Shown: positions 40,156-49,746 of the stretch, in pieces
Layout of the letters: every line of letters starts with the position of its first letter
Position numbering within the stretch: the stretch's first letter is position 1
Origin: Leptospira dzoumogneensis
GTDB taxonomy: Bacteria; Spirochaetota; Leptospiria; Leptospirales; Leptospiraceae
Reading direction: 5' to 3'
DNA: 64,000 bases
NCBI RefSeq assembly: GCF_004770895.1
Contig: NZ_RQHS01000018.1
Coordinates: 372,001-436,000 of the forward strand
Program-made: the position numbers and the translations under genes
The notes under the pieces: model-generated
Told to the model about the DNA's origin: nothing
Database searches by the model: none
Seen by the model: only the letters and a program-made list of their open reading frames with translations

Positions 40156-42106
40156 CTGAATCGGTTTGGTTTTGGGAATTTTGAGTAGAAGAAGGTCCCG
40201 GAACTTCTTCCTTTTTGTTAATAAAACTTTTATCGATCACTTTTTCGGGTTCTTTGATCTCTTCTATAAACCTGGAGACTCGATTGAAGTATTGTGAATT
40301 TTTTTGCTGGGAAATTTGAGGGTAGGTGAGCACCAATTTCTTTTTAGCCCTCGTGATACCTACATAGAAAAGTCTTCTTTCTTCTTCTAAGTTTTTTTCT
40401 CCTCTTCCCGAAGGAAAGGAACCTTCCGATACATTTAATAAAATTACAGTATCAAATTCTAATCCTTTGGAAGAATGGACTGTAGATAAAATCAATCTTT
40501 CATCTTCTTCCTCGGGAGAAATTTTCTCCAGGCTGCGGCTCGGACCTTCTAGACTCATATCCACTAAAAATTCGTGTAATGTTTCGTATTTTTGGGAAAG
40601 TGTCAAAAAAGCATTCAGATCTTCTAATCTTCTTTTGAAATCATCATATTTCTTTTCGAGTAGAGGAGAGTAATAGTCTATAAAATTGCCTAGAAGTTTT
40701 TTTAAGTCCTTTTCCGGATCATTTGTTAGATCATATAATTCTTTTAAATAAGAAGCCGTTGCACCTTTCGATTCGGAGACGATCCTTTCTAGATTTCCTC
40801 CCGATCTTTCCAAGTCCGTCAAAATGGATCTTGCTTTTGCCGCCCCGATCCCGGGAAGAAGAAGCAGAACTCTCAGCCAAGAAACTGAGTCCGTCTTATT
40901 CTCCTTAATTTTTAGAAGAGAAAGATAGTCTTTTGCATGCGCGCTTTCTACGAACTTCTTTCCGCCGAATTTTAAAAATGGTATATTTCTCTGAGAAAGA
41001 ACCAATTCTAACTGGTTTGAATTCCAGCCGGATCTAAATAGGACTGCGATATCCTTTAAAGCGACCCCATCTTCTCTTCTTTCTAAGATTAGATCCGCGA
41101 TCCCTTCCGCTTCTTCTAATTCGTCTGCATATCCGACGAGTGCAGGCTTTTGGAAGTCTTCATTTTTAGTGTATAGATATTTCTCGTATTTTTCCCTAAA
41201 ATTAGAAAGAACCACATTTGCCAAATTTAAGATAGATGGAGTGCTTCTATAATTTCTTTCTAGATAGATGGTTTTAGTTTTAGGAAATAGTTTCGGAAAA
41301 TTGAATATTCCGTTTACGTCAGCTCCGCGGAAAGAATATACACTTTGGGCATCGTCTCCGACTACCAAAATATTCTCATGATCTAATGCGAGCAGACATG
41401 CTATATGTGCCTGGATCTGGTTTGTATCCTGGAACTCGTCCACCATAATGTATTTATATTGTTCGCTGATCTTTTTTCGGACAGTCTCATGTTTGTTCAA
41501 AAGATCTCTTGTATAGGTCAATAGATCATCATAATCCAATAAAGATCTTTGTTTTTTATAATCAGCATATTCTTGGAAAATTTTACGAATTGCGGACTCT
41601 TGGTCCAAAAACTTAGGATATTCGGCTTCGAGCAATTCTTCTAAAGTTTTTCCACGATTGATGATAGAAGAATGTAAAGAGATTAGAGTATCATTAGAAG
41701 GGAACCTGGACTTCTGCTTTGCATATTCTCCTTCCGTTCTTAAAAGTTGGAAAATATCGGAAGTATCCGATTCATCCAGAACGGAAAACTGAGAGGAGAA
41801 ACCTAGGACAGGTGCGTATTTTCTGAGAATATGACTTCCAAATGAATGGAATGTTCCTCCGTGAACTCGCGCACAACGTTTGTCTAATAGAGCCACGGCC
41901 CTGGAGAGCATTTCTTTGGAGGCTTTTCGGGTGAATGTAAGAAGTAGGATATTTTCGGCAGGGATGCCTGATTCGACTAGTTTGGAAAGTCTGTGGACGA
42001 TTGTTTTCGTTTTACCTGTTCCGGCACCGGCGATCACTAAAACCGGGCCGTTTAGGGTCTCGATAGCTTCCTTTTGTTTTTCGTTAAGTGACTCTAAGGA
42101 CGCCAT
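40118..42106 (-). CDS. UvrD/PcrA-type superfamily 1 DNA helicase
   Basis: A 662-residue SF1A helicase. LNEKQKEAIE is the Q motif, GAGTGKTKT the Walker A, DEFQDTNQIQ motif II, VVGDDAQSVYSFRGAD motif III, LERNYRSTPSIL motif IV, VHSSKGLEFDTVILLNVSEG motif V and RRLFYVGITRAKKKL motif VI. It likely unwinds DNA 3'-5' in excision or mismatch repair. It lies 8 bases downstream of slyD and overlaps the SprT-like gene. UvrD, PcrA and Rep cannot be separated by eye. Confidence 0.93.
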   Translation of the reverse strand: MASLESLNEKQKEAIETLNGPVLVIAGAGTGKTKTIVHRLSKLVESGIPAENILLLTFTRKASKEMLSRAVALLDKRCARVHGGTFHSFGSHILRKYAPVLGFSSQFSVLDESDTSDIFQLLRTEGEYAKQKSRFPSNDTLISLHSSIINRGKTLEELLEAEYPKFLDQESAIRKIFQEYADYKKQRSLLDYDDLLTYTRDLLNKHETVRKKISEQYKYIMVDEFQDTNQIQAHIACLLALDHENILVVGDDAQSVYSFRGADVNGIFNFPKLFPKTKTIYLERNYRSTPSILNLANVVLSNFREKYEKYLYTKNEDFQKPALVGYADELEEAEGIADLILERREDGVALKDIAVLFRSGWNSNQLELVLSQRNIPFLKFGGKKFVESAHAKDYLSLLKIKENKTDSVSWLRVLLLLPGIGAAKARSILTDLERSGGNLERIVSESKGATASYLKELYDLTNDPEKDLKKLLGNFIDYYSPLLEKKYDDFKRRLEDLNAFLTLSQKYETLHEFLVDMSLEGPSRSLEKISPEEEDERLILSTVHSSKGLEFDTVILLNVSEGSFPSGRGEKNLEEERRLFYVGITRAKKKLVLTYPQISQQKNSQYFNRVSRFIEEIKEPEKVIDKSFINKKEEVPGPSSTQNSQNQTDSDARKRIREFFGS

Positions 42107-42114
42107 TATTGAGA

Positions 42115-42585
42115 TTAGTGGTGGTGATGTCCCCCCTCACCGTGAACATGTCCATGACTCACTTCCTCGTCGGTTGCTGTCCTGATATTTACGATCTGGA
42201 CATCGAAAATCAGATCCACCCCGGCTAAAGGATGGTTTCCGTCTACGATCACAGATTCTCCCTTGATATCAGTAATCGTATAAACGGTATCCGGCTCGTC
42301 AGTTTGGAACATCATTCCAACACTCAATTCTTCCCCTTCCGGGAATTGGCTTTTAGGCACATCGAAAACTAATTCCGGATTTTTTTGCCCATAAGCCTTA
42401 TCAGCATTAACGGAGATTACTTTTTTATCTCCAGCATTCATAGCTTTGATTTCGTCTTCAAGACCGGCAATGATCTGTCCGGTTCCTTCCAGATAAGAAA
42501 GAGGATGGCTTCCTTGAGAAGAATCGATTTCGTTTCCTTCTTTATCTGTTAATTTATAGTGAAAAGTCACTACTCTTGGGTTCAT
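42115..42585 (-). CDS. slyD: FKBP-type peptidyl-prolyl isomerase SlyD
   Basis: A 156-residue SlyD: FKBP core split by the insert-in-flap chaperone domain (residues ~65-130), starting with LTDKEGNEIDSSQGSHPLSYLEGTGQIIAGLEDE, and a His-rich tail HGHVHGEGGHHHH that binds nickel or other metals. It isomerises prolines and chaperones unfolded proteins. ATG at 42585 has GGAG eight bases upstream. The upstream gap of 115 bases carries no repeat; the gene probably heads the slyD-helicase-SprT-small operon. Confidence 0.93.
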   Translation of the reverse strand: MNPRVVTFHYKLTDKEGNEIDSSQGSHPLSYLEGTGQIIAGLEDEIKAMNAGDKKVISVNADKAYGQKNPELVFDVPKSQFPEGEELSVGMMFQTDEPDTVYTITDIKGESVIVDGNHPLAGVDLIFDVQIVNIRTATDEEVSHGHVHGEGGHHHH

Positions 42586-42700
42586 TTATTGCTCCAACCG
42601 GGAAAGGCCCTTTGACGGGTAAGGGAGGGAAGTTCCGGCACGTAATTTAAGTTAGTATATTCTTGGAAGATCCTAGGACAATCAGATTTTTGAGGCTAAG

Positions 42701-43036
42701 TCAAAAGTCGTAGGAAATTTCGACTCCGAAATTCTCTACATCCTTAATAAACTGTTCCACTCGATTGGCTAGGAAGAACCAAGAATCCCTGTGAACTATA
42801 TCACTTAGAAAATTCAGGAATCGATTCGTATTCCTAAGAGCAAATTCCCTGTCTTGGGTGTAGTTTAGAAGAACTGTATATGCCAAAGACTTTAGAACTT
42901 TATCATTTGCAGCTAATTCGAAATACCCGGGGAGATCAGGCTCGAATAAACTGAGCCTGGTTTTGGCGCTCCCTTCGGTTACATATAAATTATAATCTGC
43001 TGAGTTCGGCACTCTGTCGGCTGAGTATACTTTCAT
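42701..43036 (-). CDS. Hypothetical protein, 111 residues
   Basis: No family recognised. The protein is soluble and helical in its C-terminal half (SLAYTVLLNYTQDREFALRNTNRFLNFLSD). The ATG at 43036 is used because AGAGGAG lies nine bases upstream; a longer frame to 43090 has a hydrophobic lead unlikely to be real. A small hairpin may cover its ribosome site. It lies between slyD and the SpoIIE phosphatase on the same strand, without evident link. Confidence 0.7.
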   Translation of the reverse strand: MKVYSADRVPNSADYNLYVTEGSAKTRLSLFEPDLPGYFELAANDKVLKSLAYTVLLNYTQDREFALRNTNRFLNFLSDIVHRDSWFFLANRVEQFIKDVENFGVEISYDF

Positions 43037-43046
43037 TTTGGATAAC

Positions 43047-43065
43047 TCCTCTAGAAACCAGAGGA
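43047..43065 (-). promoter_or_regulatory. Hairpin over the ribosome-binding site of the 42701-43036 gene
   Basis: TCCTCT (43047-43052) pairs with AGAGGA (43060-43065) on the plus strand around a 7-nt loop; in the minus-strand mRNA the 3' arm is the AGAGGA of the Shine-Dalgarno. Six base pairs only, so weak but similar to the arrangement at 14517-14538. Confidence 0.35.
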
Positions 43066-43166
43066 AAATGTGGTTTCCATTAAGAAACATAGCCGCAAAA
43101 AGTCAACGGGAAAGAATAGTTTTGGCATTTCTACGTCACAAAACGGACGGACGTTTAGAGAATGTT

Positions 43167-45575
43167 TTAGGAAACCTTTCTCAAATAATCTGTTGGACGG
43201 AACATTCTTTGCACGTCCAATCCGCTACCCTCCAGTAAGCCTAGAAGTATAACATCAGAGATACCTAGTTGAAAATAAATTTTCGCTAATAGTACAAGAT
43301 TCTGATGGTTTTTAGGATCCCTATATAACAGTTTTTCGGAATATGTTTTGGCCTTTTCGTATTCTCCGGTTTTCCAATACGCCCATGCAGTGATATAGGC
43401 TAGATCCTTATCATTAGGATCTTCCGAGCTGAGTTTGGAGAAGAAGGAACAAGCAATTTTTTTATCACCTTTCTTCCAAAGTAGGATCCCTTTCTGGAGG
43501 TTTTTTCTTTTAGATGTTTCTCTCCAAATATCCCTGGATTTCTTTCGAGGATTTACTTTTCTGAAGATCCTGACTAAACTTAGATCATCTATATAGTTTC
43601 CATATTCTTCCATTTTGTTTTTGAGAAGAGCAGGATCCCCATTTGTATTAGATACTTCTAATAAGAATTGCTCGGAGAATGATTGGATCTCTTTGTTTTT
43701 TGTCCTGACTCTCAGATCTTCTCTCCCGTCCGAGCCGAAAAGAATAGAATCATTCTCCTTTAGGGAAATACAATATACTTTAGGAATGTCTTTTAGGATA
43801 GGAATTCCCATCTTATAAGAAGTTTCATTTTCTATAAATCCTGAGATATTATTCCTAAGTAGAACGGAAGGTGGATGCTGAGCATTCAAGAAGAAGATAC
43901 AAGAATTCTCCGGATCCAAAACCGCTAAGATCCCAGTTGCGAATAGATTTCCGGCAAAACTTTGGAATAATCCGTGTATTTTTCTGTATAAGGATACAAT
44001 CCAGGTTTCTGGAGTATAAAAGCCTGAGTGAGAAGAGTCGATATGAGACTTAAACATGGAGGAGGCGAGTAGTGCGCCTGTCGCACCTTGGAGAGACTTT
44101 CCCATTGCATCCGCGTTTAGAATGGCTAGGAATTTTCTGTCTCCGATCCGGATCTCTTCTATACAGACCAGGTCACCTCCAATTTCCCCAAGTTTGGATT
44201 TGAATTCGAATGTCTTAAATTGAGAAACCAATGCCTCGATTTTGAAATCTCCAAAGTCATTGACCTTATTTTGAAAGCAAGACTGTAGGATGCTCATTAA
44301 GAAATAATCCCCGTCTTGTTTATCTTTTAAGTTGCGAACATTTGTTAAACTTTCTCTCAGCTCTTTTGTTTTTAGAGTAATGTCTTCCTGTAGTTTTTCG
44401 TTCCAGACTTTTAGTTCATTTTTCATTTCTACAAATCTGCCTGAAATCCTAAATGAACAGAATAATATAAATCCCAAGACGGAATATTCGGAACATCTTG
44501 GAAATAGGATCCATCCTCTCGCGGAAGAAATATCCAGAAGGATAGAAAATACCAAAAAACAGACAGATCCTAAAAAACCGGCTCCGTCCTGTTTTGATAA
44601 TCTGGCTTTAATACATTTAAATAGGATCCAAAGATATATAATCCAGGAAGGCTGTAAAAGAATTCGATTTAATTTATCCAGTTCTAAAGGGTTCGCGGAA
44701 TATACAAATAAGAAGGAGACAAATCCTGCCCATAAAGCCAAAGGAAACTCAAAAGGATGATGTTTATCTCTACAAAATTTAGAAAAGTAGAATGTAAAAA
44801 ATGGAAATAGAAAGCTAAGAGATATATATTCTACTTTTTTGCAGAATAGAAAATCCCAGCCAAGCTCGTATTTCCATTCCGACCCGGAAAAGGAAAACAA
44901 AAAGAATAAGATCAGAAATATCCCAAAATGAAAATGAGGTTCTAATTTTTTTTCTTGGACGGTAAGAAATACCAAATAGATCCCGAGTAATAAAAACGTA
45001 GAGATCAAGATCAAATAATAGATCCGGAATCTATATTGTTTTTCTAAGATCCGTTTCGTGTTTCCTATACTTGGGATTCCTTCTAAAATCCCTAATTCAT
45101 TCTTGAAATATTCAGGAATGAAGATCTCCAACTTGTTTTGGTTTCGGATAGGAAGTGAATTGTAAACCTTCTTCTTATCGTAGCTGAAATCGAATCGGCC
45201 ATTCAATTCTGATCTTTCCGAAAGAAGTATACCGTTCCAAAATACTTTCGTTCCCTCGGAAGTTTTTCCAAGTAGAAGTGTTAGTTTGCAATCTGGAAGT
45301 TCTGAAAATTGGATGGATCTAGAAAGTAGAAGGGTAGAATGGCCTAAGTCGGAAAAATTCCTGGGTAAAGAAAATATCCCGATCTTCTCACCTGAAAGTT
45401 TTGAAACTTCCCAACCTTTTTCTAAGTAGAGAAAAGATTTGCATGGAACGTTTTGTTTGTTTGAAGGAATTAAATTTGAATAAATCCATTCCCCATATTC
45501 CAGAGAATGAAAGAATAGATTTGTTCCGATGCCGAGTAGAACGGAAAATATGCAGATCCCTAGTTTTGATTTCAT
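43167..45575 (-). CDS. SpoIIE-family (PP2C) phosphatase with membrane sensor and TPR tail
   Basis: An 802-residue signalling protein. N-terminal helix and ~150-residue extracytoplasmic domain, then seven hydrophobic segments at about 185-375 (7TMR-DISM-like layout), a coiled-coil (385-415), a SpoIIE/PP2C domain (~430-640, with SKLGEIGGDLVCIEEI, ILNADAMGKSLQGATGALLASSMF and FGSDGREDLRV) and TPR-like repeats from ~680 (DLAYITAWAYWKTGEYEKAK). It would dephosphorylate a serine-phosphorylated anti-anti-sigma protein in response to an outside signal. The substrate is not in the window. Confidence 0.85.
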   Translation of the reverse strand: MKSKLGICIFSVLLGIGTNLFFHSLEYGEWIYSNLIPSNKQNVPCKSFLYLEKGWEVSKLSGEKIGIFSLPRNFSDLGHSTLLLSRSIQFSELPDCKLTLLLGKTSEGTKVFWNGILLSERSELNGRFDFSYDKKKVYNSLPIRNQNKLEIFIPEYFKNELGILEGIPSIGNTKRILEKQYRFRIYYLILISTFLLLGIYLVFLTVQEKKLEPHFHFGIFLILFFLFSFSGSEWKYELGWDFLFCKKVEYISLSFLFPFFTFYFSKFCRDKHHPFEFPLALWAGFVSFLFVYSANPLELDKLNRILLQPSWIIYLWILFKCIKARLSKQDGAGFLGSVCFLVFSILLDISSARGWILFPRCSEYSVLGFILFCSFRISGRFVEMKNELKVWNEKLQEDITLKTKELRESLTNVRNLKDKQDGDYFLMSILQSCFQNKVNDFGDFKIEALVSQFKTFEFKSKLGEIGGDLVCIEEIRIGDRKFLAILNADAMGKSLQGATGALLASSMFKSHIDSSHSGFYTPETWIVSLYRKIHGLFQSFAGNLFATGILAVLDPENSCIFFLNAQHPPSVLLRNNISGFIENETSYKMGIPILKDIPKVYCISLKENDSILFGSDGREDLRVRTKNKEIQSFSEQFLLEVSNTNGDPALLKNKMEEYGNYIDDLSLVRIFRKVNPRKKSRDIWRETSKRKNLQKGILLWKKGDKKIACSFFSKLSSEDPNDKDLAYITAWAYWKTGEYEKAKTYSEKLLYRDPKNHQNLVLLAKIYFQLGISDVILLGLLEGSGLDVQRMFRPTDYLRKVS

Positions 45576-45626
45576 ACCTGCCTCCGAAGAAGCGGGTATG
45601 AAATCTATTAGATTGCTTGTACTTTT

Positions 45627-47651
45627 TTAGTTTTGTTCCGTTCCGATCTTAGAAGCAGCCAAATATCCTTCTAACATAGCACGTTTAGCATCTATACCGG
45701 ACGAGTCTTTTGCTCCGCCGATCAGATAAGAAGGAATGGAACTTCTTTCCTTGCTAAAAGTCTCATACAAGGAAGAATCACTTGTTTGGCCCGCACAAAG
45801 AATGATGGAATCACATTCTAAGGTTTTAGCTCCTTCCTTTTTGGTTTCTATTACAAGTCCTTTATCCGTTACTTCTTTGTAGGTAAGAGAAGAAAGGAAA
45901 TCCACTCCTTTAGATTGTAATTCTTGCAGAAGTGCCCAAGAAGTAGTCGCACCCAAGCCTGCTCCTACTTTTCCATTCCTTCTGAGAATAGAAACTTTTC
46001 TATGTGCGGTTTCCGGTTGGATCACGGCCTGTGTATAAGAGTTTACATTATACTTTTCGAAATAGGTAGGAATATCCGGGTCCTTCTCCTCTGTAAGTTT
46101 GTGAGCCACGTCCACACCGATCCCTCCACCTCCGATGATGGCAACATTGGAACCTGGTTTGAATGTTCCGTTTAAGAACTCCACATAACTCGCATGCGGT
46201 TTTTTCTCTAAACCGGGAAGGTTTGGGTTTCTAGGAAGAACTCCCGTTGCAAATATCACTGCGTCCGGTTTCAGATCGTCTAATAGTTTCAAATCCGCTT
46301 TTGTATTCAGACGAATATCCACTTTTAAACGAGGAAGTTCGTTTTTGAAATAACGGATCGTTTCAAAAAATTCGAATTTACCCGGGATTGCGGCGGCAAG
46401 ATTCAATTGACCTCCAAGTTTCCCGGAAGCTTCTAAAAGAATGACTTCATGTCCGCGTAATGCGGCTACTCTTGCAGATTCCATTCCACCTGGACCGGAA
46501 CCGACTACTACAACTCTTTGTCTTTTTGCTTGAGGTAAAGATTTCCAATCCAGTTCTCTGTTTGCGGAAGGATTCACTAAACAAGAAACCATTTCTTCTT
46601 TGAAAGTATGATCCAAACAAGCTTGGTTACAAGCCACACATGTATTCACTCTTTCCGTTTGGTTTTCTTTGATCTTATTTACGATCTCTGCATCCGCTAA
46701 GAATGGTCTCGCCATACTCACGATGTCGGCTTCTCCAGCATTCAATACTTGGATGATTGTTTCCGGCATATTGATCCTGTTCGAAGCGATGATTGGAATT
46801 CCAGGAACGGAAGATTTAACTTTACCTGCGATCTTTGCCCAAGCTCCTCTTGGAACTAGTTGAGAGATTGTAGGAATACGAGACTCATGCCAACCGATCC
46901 CTATATTGAGTGCATCTGCTCCTGCTTCTTTTAATTCTTTGGCAAGAGAAATTACTTCTTCGAAACTTGGGTTACCTGGGATCAAATCTATCCCAGACAT
47001 TCTTACGATAACTGGAAAGCCTGGTCCAACTTGTTTGCGGACTTCTTTCATTGTTTCGATCGCAAATCTTCTGCGGTTTTCTGGAGAACCACCGAACTCG
47101 TCGGATCTTTTGTTTGTTACCTCGGAGAAGAACTGGTTTACCAAATATCCTTCGGAAGCCATCACTTCTACCGCTCTGAAACCAACTTGTTTGGCACGTA
47201 ATGCGGAAGATCCGAAATCGCGTATGGTTCTCCAAGCTTCTTCCGTAGAAAGTTCTTTCGGTATGAATCGATTGATAGGTGCGCGCAACGCAGAAGCTCC
47301 TACGAGTTCTCTGTGGTAGGCATATCTTCCTGCATGGAATAATTGAGCGCAAAAAATTCCCATCGGTTTTAGAACGGAAGCAACTTTTTCAAGTTCTTGG
47401 CAGTCTTCTTCCTTTTGGAAATCGAAAAATATATTGGAACCTTTTCCCTCTGCGTTAACCGAAATTCCTCCGGTGGTGATGAGTCCGACCCCGCCTTCGA
47501 ATCTTTTGCCGTAGAATGCAGCCATTCTATCCGCAGTTTTGGGCATTCCTTCCAAACCCAAGTGCATGGATCCCATGATAATACGATTAGGAATAGTTTC
47601 GGCTCCGATCTCTATCGGGCGAAAGATCGGGGAAATATCTAAAGAAGACAT
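45627..47651 (-). CDS. fadH: NADPH-dependent 2,4-dienoyl-CoA reductase
   Basis: A 674-residue FadH-like protein: FMN TIM barrel of the old yellow enzyme type (residues 1-340), iron-sulfur ligands C-X2-C-X3-C-X11-C in CVACNQACLDHTFKEEMVSC, then an FAD/NADPH-binding half (VVVGSGPGGMESARVAA and AIIGGGGIGVDVAHKL). It reduces dienoyl-CoA from unsaturated fatty acids so beta-oxidation can proceed. The start ATG is at 47651 with AAAGGTG upstream. A 20-bp symmetric operator (47678-47697) lies 27 bases before it, so expression is probably controlled by a repressor. Confidence 0.92.
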   Translation of the reverse strand: MSSLDISPIFRPIEIGAETIPNRIIMGSMHLGLEGMPKTADRMAAFYGKRFEGGVGLITTGGISVNAEGKGSNIFFDFQKEEDCQELEKVASVLKPMGIFCAQLFHAGRYAYHRELVGASALRAPINRFIPKELSTEEAWRTIRDFGSSALRAKQVGFRAVEVMASEGYLVNQFFSEVTNKRSDEFGGSPENRRRFAIETMKEVRKQVGPGFPVIVRMSGIDLIPGNPSFEEVISLAKELKEAGADALNIGIGWHESRIPTISQLVPRGAWAKIAGKVKSSVPGIPIIASNRINMPETIIQVLNAGEADIVSMARPFLADAEIVNKIKENQTERVNTCVACNQACLDHTFKEEMVSCLVNPSANRELDWKSLPQAKRQRVVVVGSGPGGMESARVAALRGHEVILLEASGKLGGQLNLAAAIPGKFEFFETIRYFKNELPRLKVDIRLNTKADLKLLDDLKPDAVIFATGVLPRNPNLPGLEKKPHASYVEFLNGTFKPGSNVAIIGGGGIGVDVAHKLTEEKDPDIPTYFEKYNVNSYTQAVIQPETAHRKVSILRRNGKVGAGLGATTSWALLQELQSKGVDFLSSLTYKEVTDKGLVIETKKEGAKTLECDSIILCAGQTSDSSLYETFSKERSSIPSYLIGGAKDSSGIDAKRAMLEGYLAASKIGTEQN

Positions 47652-47677
47652 TCGCAGTTCACCTTTCTTTTTATTTG

Positions 47678-47697
47678 AGTAGAACAGTCGTTCTACT
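47678..47697. promoter_or_regulatory. TetR-type palindromic operator upstream of fadH
   Basis: AGTAGAAC-AGTC-GTTCTACT: two perfect 8-base arms around 4 bases, positioned 27-46 bases before the fadH ATG where a promoter core would lie. Length and symmetry match operators of TetR-family (FadR/AcrR-type) regulators of fatty-acid genes. The regulator gene is not in the window. The symmetric arms are seen; the family is inference. Confidence 0.6.
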
Positions 47698-47786
47698 AAG
47701 AAAGGATTTTACCTGAATTTGGAAAAGGCAACGGTTTTTCTAAGAATTCTGAAAATAGATACCGAACATGATTCGGCAAACTAATT

Positions 47787-49304
47787 TTAATTCATAGAAA
47801 ATCGATTTAGAGCGGAGATATAGGCTTGAGAACAAGCCTCAATAATATCAGTGGAGCTTGCTTTTCCTACGACTCTTTCTCCATGTTTTTCTAAAGTAAC
47901 GGAAGCTTCTGCCAAAGCGTCTTGTCCTTCTGTTACCGGAGAGATCACGAGCTTAATGAGTTCCACATCAGAGATAGTCGCTTTTTGGATCGCTTTGAAA
48001 ATGGAATCCACCGGTCCGTCTCCGGTTGCAGATTCTTCTTTTAGATTTCCTTCGATGGAAAGTCGGATACTTGCAGTAGGTGTACTCTTCGTTCCGGTAG
48101 TTACATGAAAACTTTCTAATACAAATTTATCTTTGGAAGATTTTCTGGATTCATCTGCAAACAGTGCACGGATATCTTCGTCGAAAATTTCCTTTTTACG
48201 ATCTGCGATCTCTAAAAATCTTTGGTAAGCTGCTTCTAATTCTTCTGCATGAGGACTGAATCCTAAACGAACGATCCTGTCTTTGAATCCGGCTCTTCCG
48301 CTATGTCTTCCGAGCACCATACGGTTAGAATGGATCCCGACACTTTCAGGTGTCATGATCTCATAGGTTTCTCTATTTTTCAAAACACCGTCTTGGTGGA
48401 TCCCGGATTCATGAGCGAATGCGTTTGCACCTACAACTGCCTTGTTCGGTTGTACCACCATTCCAGTGATCGTTTTTACTAGATAAGACGCCTTTGCGAT
48501 CTCTTCCGTTTGGATCTTGGTTTGGATCCCGAATTTGTCTTTTCGAGTGCGAAGTGCCATGACCACTTCTTCCATTGCTGTATTGCCTGCTCTTTCACCG
48601 ATACCATTTACGGTACATTCTACCTGTCTTGCTCCGTTTAAGATGGCGGCAAGACTATTGGAAGTAGCAAGTCCTAGATCATTATGGCAATGTGCGGAGA
48701 AGATCGCCTTCTCACTTCCTTTCACATTCTGTATTAGAAATTTGAATAATTCTCCGTATTCGTACGGCGTTGTATATCCTACAGTGTCCGGGATATTGAT
48801 CGTGGTGGCACCGGCTTCTATCACTGCCTCACAAAGTTCTCGAAGGAATTCCGGTTCGGAACGTGTGGCATCTTCCGGTGAAAATTCAACATCGTCCACA
48901 TGGTCTCTGCAGATCTTGACTGCTTCCACAGCCATTTTCAAAACTTCAGAAGGTTCCTTGCCTAGTTTGAATTTCATATGAATGGGAGAAGATGCGATGA
49001 ATGTATGAATTCTTCTTTTTTTAGCGGGAATGATTGCTTTAGCTGCTGCTTCTAAGTCTGGGCGAACCGCTCTTGCGAGTGCAGCGATAATTGGACCTTC
49101 GACCTCTCTGGAAATTCTTTGGACTGCTTGGAATTGGACTGGAGAAGATACCGGGAAACCAGCTTCGATCACATCCACATTCATTTTAGCGAGTTGGAGT
49201 GCGATCTCTATCTTCTCATTTTCGCTCATTGCCGCGCCTGGGCATTGTTCTCCGTCACGGAGAGTGGTATCGAAAATCCGAACAAAATCCAAATTTGAGT
49301 TCAT
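47787..49304 (-). CDS. leuA: 2-isopropylmalate synthase
   Basis: A 505-residue LeuA. VRIFDTTLRDGEQCPGAAMSENEK is the signature start, HCHNDLGLATSNSLAAILNGARQVECTVNGIGERAGNTAMEEV the metal and catalytic region, and residues ~390-505 hold the LeuA regulatory domain (TGTKSTPTASIRLS ... DGPVDSIFKAIQ). It condenses acetyl-CoA with 2-oxoisovalerate, the committed, leucine-inhibited step. The ATG at 49304 is chosen over an in-frame TTG at 49331. leuB is 43 kb away. Confidence 0.95.
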   Translation of the reverse strand: MNSNLDFVRIFDTTLRDGEQCPGAAMSENEKIEIALQLAKMNVDVIEAGFPVSSPVQFQAVQRISREVEGPIIAALARAVRPDLEAAAKAIIPAKKRRIHTFIASSPIHMKFKLGKEPSEVLKMAVEAVKICRDHVDDVEFSPEDATRSEPEFLRELCEAVIEAGATTINIPDTVGYTTPYEYGELFKFLIQNVKGSEKAIFSAHCHNDLGLATSNSLAAILNGARQVECTVNGIGERAGNTAMEEVVMALRTRKDKFGIQTKIQTEEIAKASYLVKTITGMVVQPNKAVVGANAFAHESGIHQDGVLKNRETYEIMTPESVGIHSNRMVLGRHSGRAGFKDRIVRLGFSPHAEELEAAYQRFLEIADRKKEIFDEDIRALFADESRKSSKDKFVLESFHVTTGTKSTPTASIRLSIEGNLKEESATGDGPVDSIFKAIQKATISDVELIKLVISPVTEGQDALAEASVTLEKHGERVVGKASSTDIIEACSQAYISALNRFSMN

Positions 49305-49395
49305 ATGCTTGGAAAACTTCCCTAACTCCAAAATTATAGTCTGAATCGGGCCGTAAACCTAATTAATAACCGGTTTTGGCTTTCGGAGGTTAGAC

Positions 49396-49740
49396 TTGGA
49401 TTTCGACGGGAACTCTCTCAGTTTCTATGGCGCCAGCTTAAAATCAGAAGATTGTTCTGCTGCAGCCGAACTTTACTCGGATCTTTTCGGGGGAGAAGTC
49501 CAGGTGTCCACCGTCGGTCACGCAGAGATCGTATTTCCAGAAAATCAAAGAGTGATTTTTAGCAAAGAAACAGAAGAATGTCCAGTGTCTCCCGGGACAT
49601 TGGTATGGAAGATCGCAAAGACCCAGGTCCCAGCTTTTGAATCCAAGCTTTTAGGGGCGGGGTTTCAGAAGGAATCTACAACCAGTAAATATTCTTCTTA
49701 TCTAGATCCGTTGAAAAACCGGATCTGGTTATACTGGTAG
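49396..49740 (+). CDS. Glyoxalase/VOC-superfamily-like small protein
   Basis: A 114-residue protein with the betaalphabetabetabeta pattern of one and a half VOC modules: LSFYGASLKSEDCSAAAELYSDLFGGEVQ, then IVFPENQRVIFSK and SYLDPLKNRIWLYW. Metal ligands are not clear. The start is TTG at 49396, supported by GGAGGT five bases upstream. It is followed by two copies of a palindromic repeat. Function unknown; role as a metal-dependent enzyme is only possible. Confidence 0.65.
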   Translation: MDFDGNSLSFYGASLKSEDCSAAAELYSDLFGGEVQVSTVGHAEIVFPENQRVIFSKETEECPVSPGTLVWKIAKTQVPAFESKLLGAGFQKESTTSKYSSYLDPLKNRIWLYW

Positions 49741-49746
49741 TTAAAA

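Noticed and set aside
49305..49395. T-box or leucine attenuator before leuA
   Set aside because: No leader peptide rich in Leu codons or T-box core is visible in this short gap.
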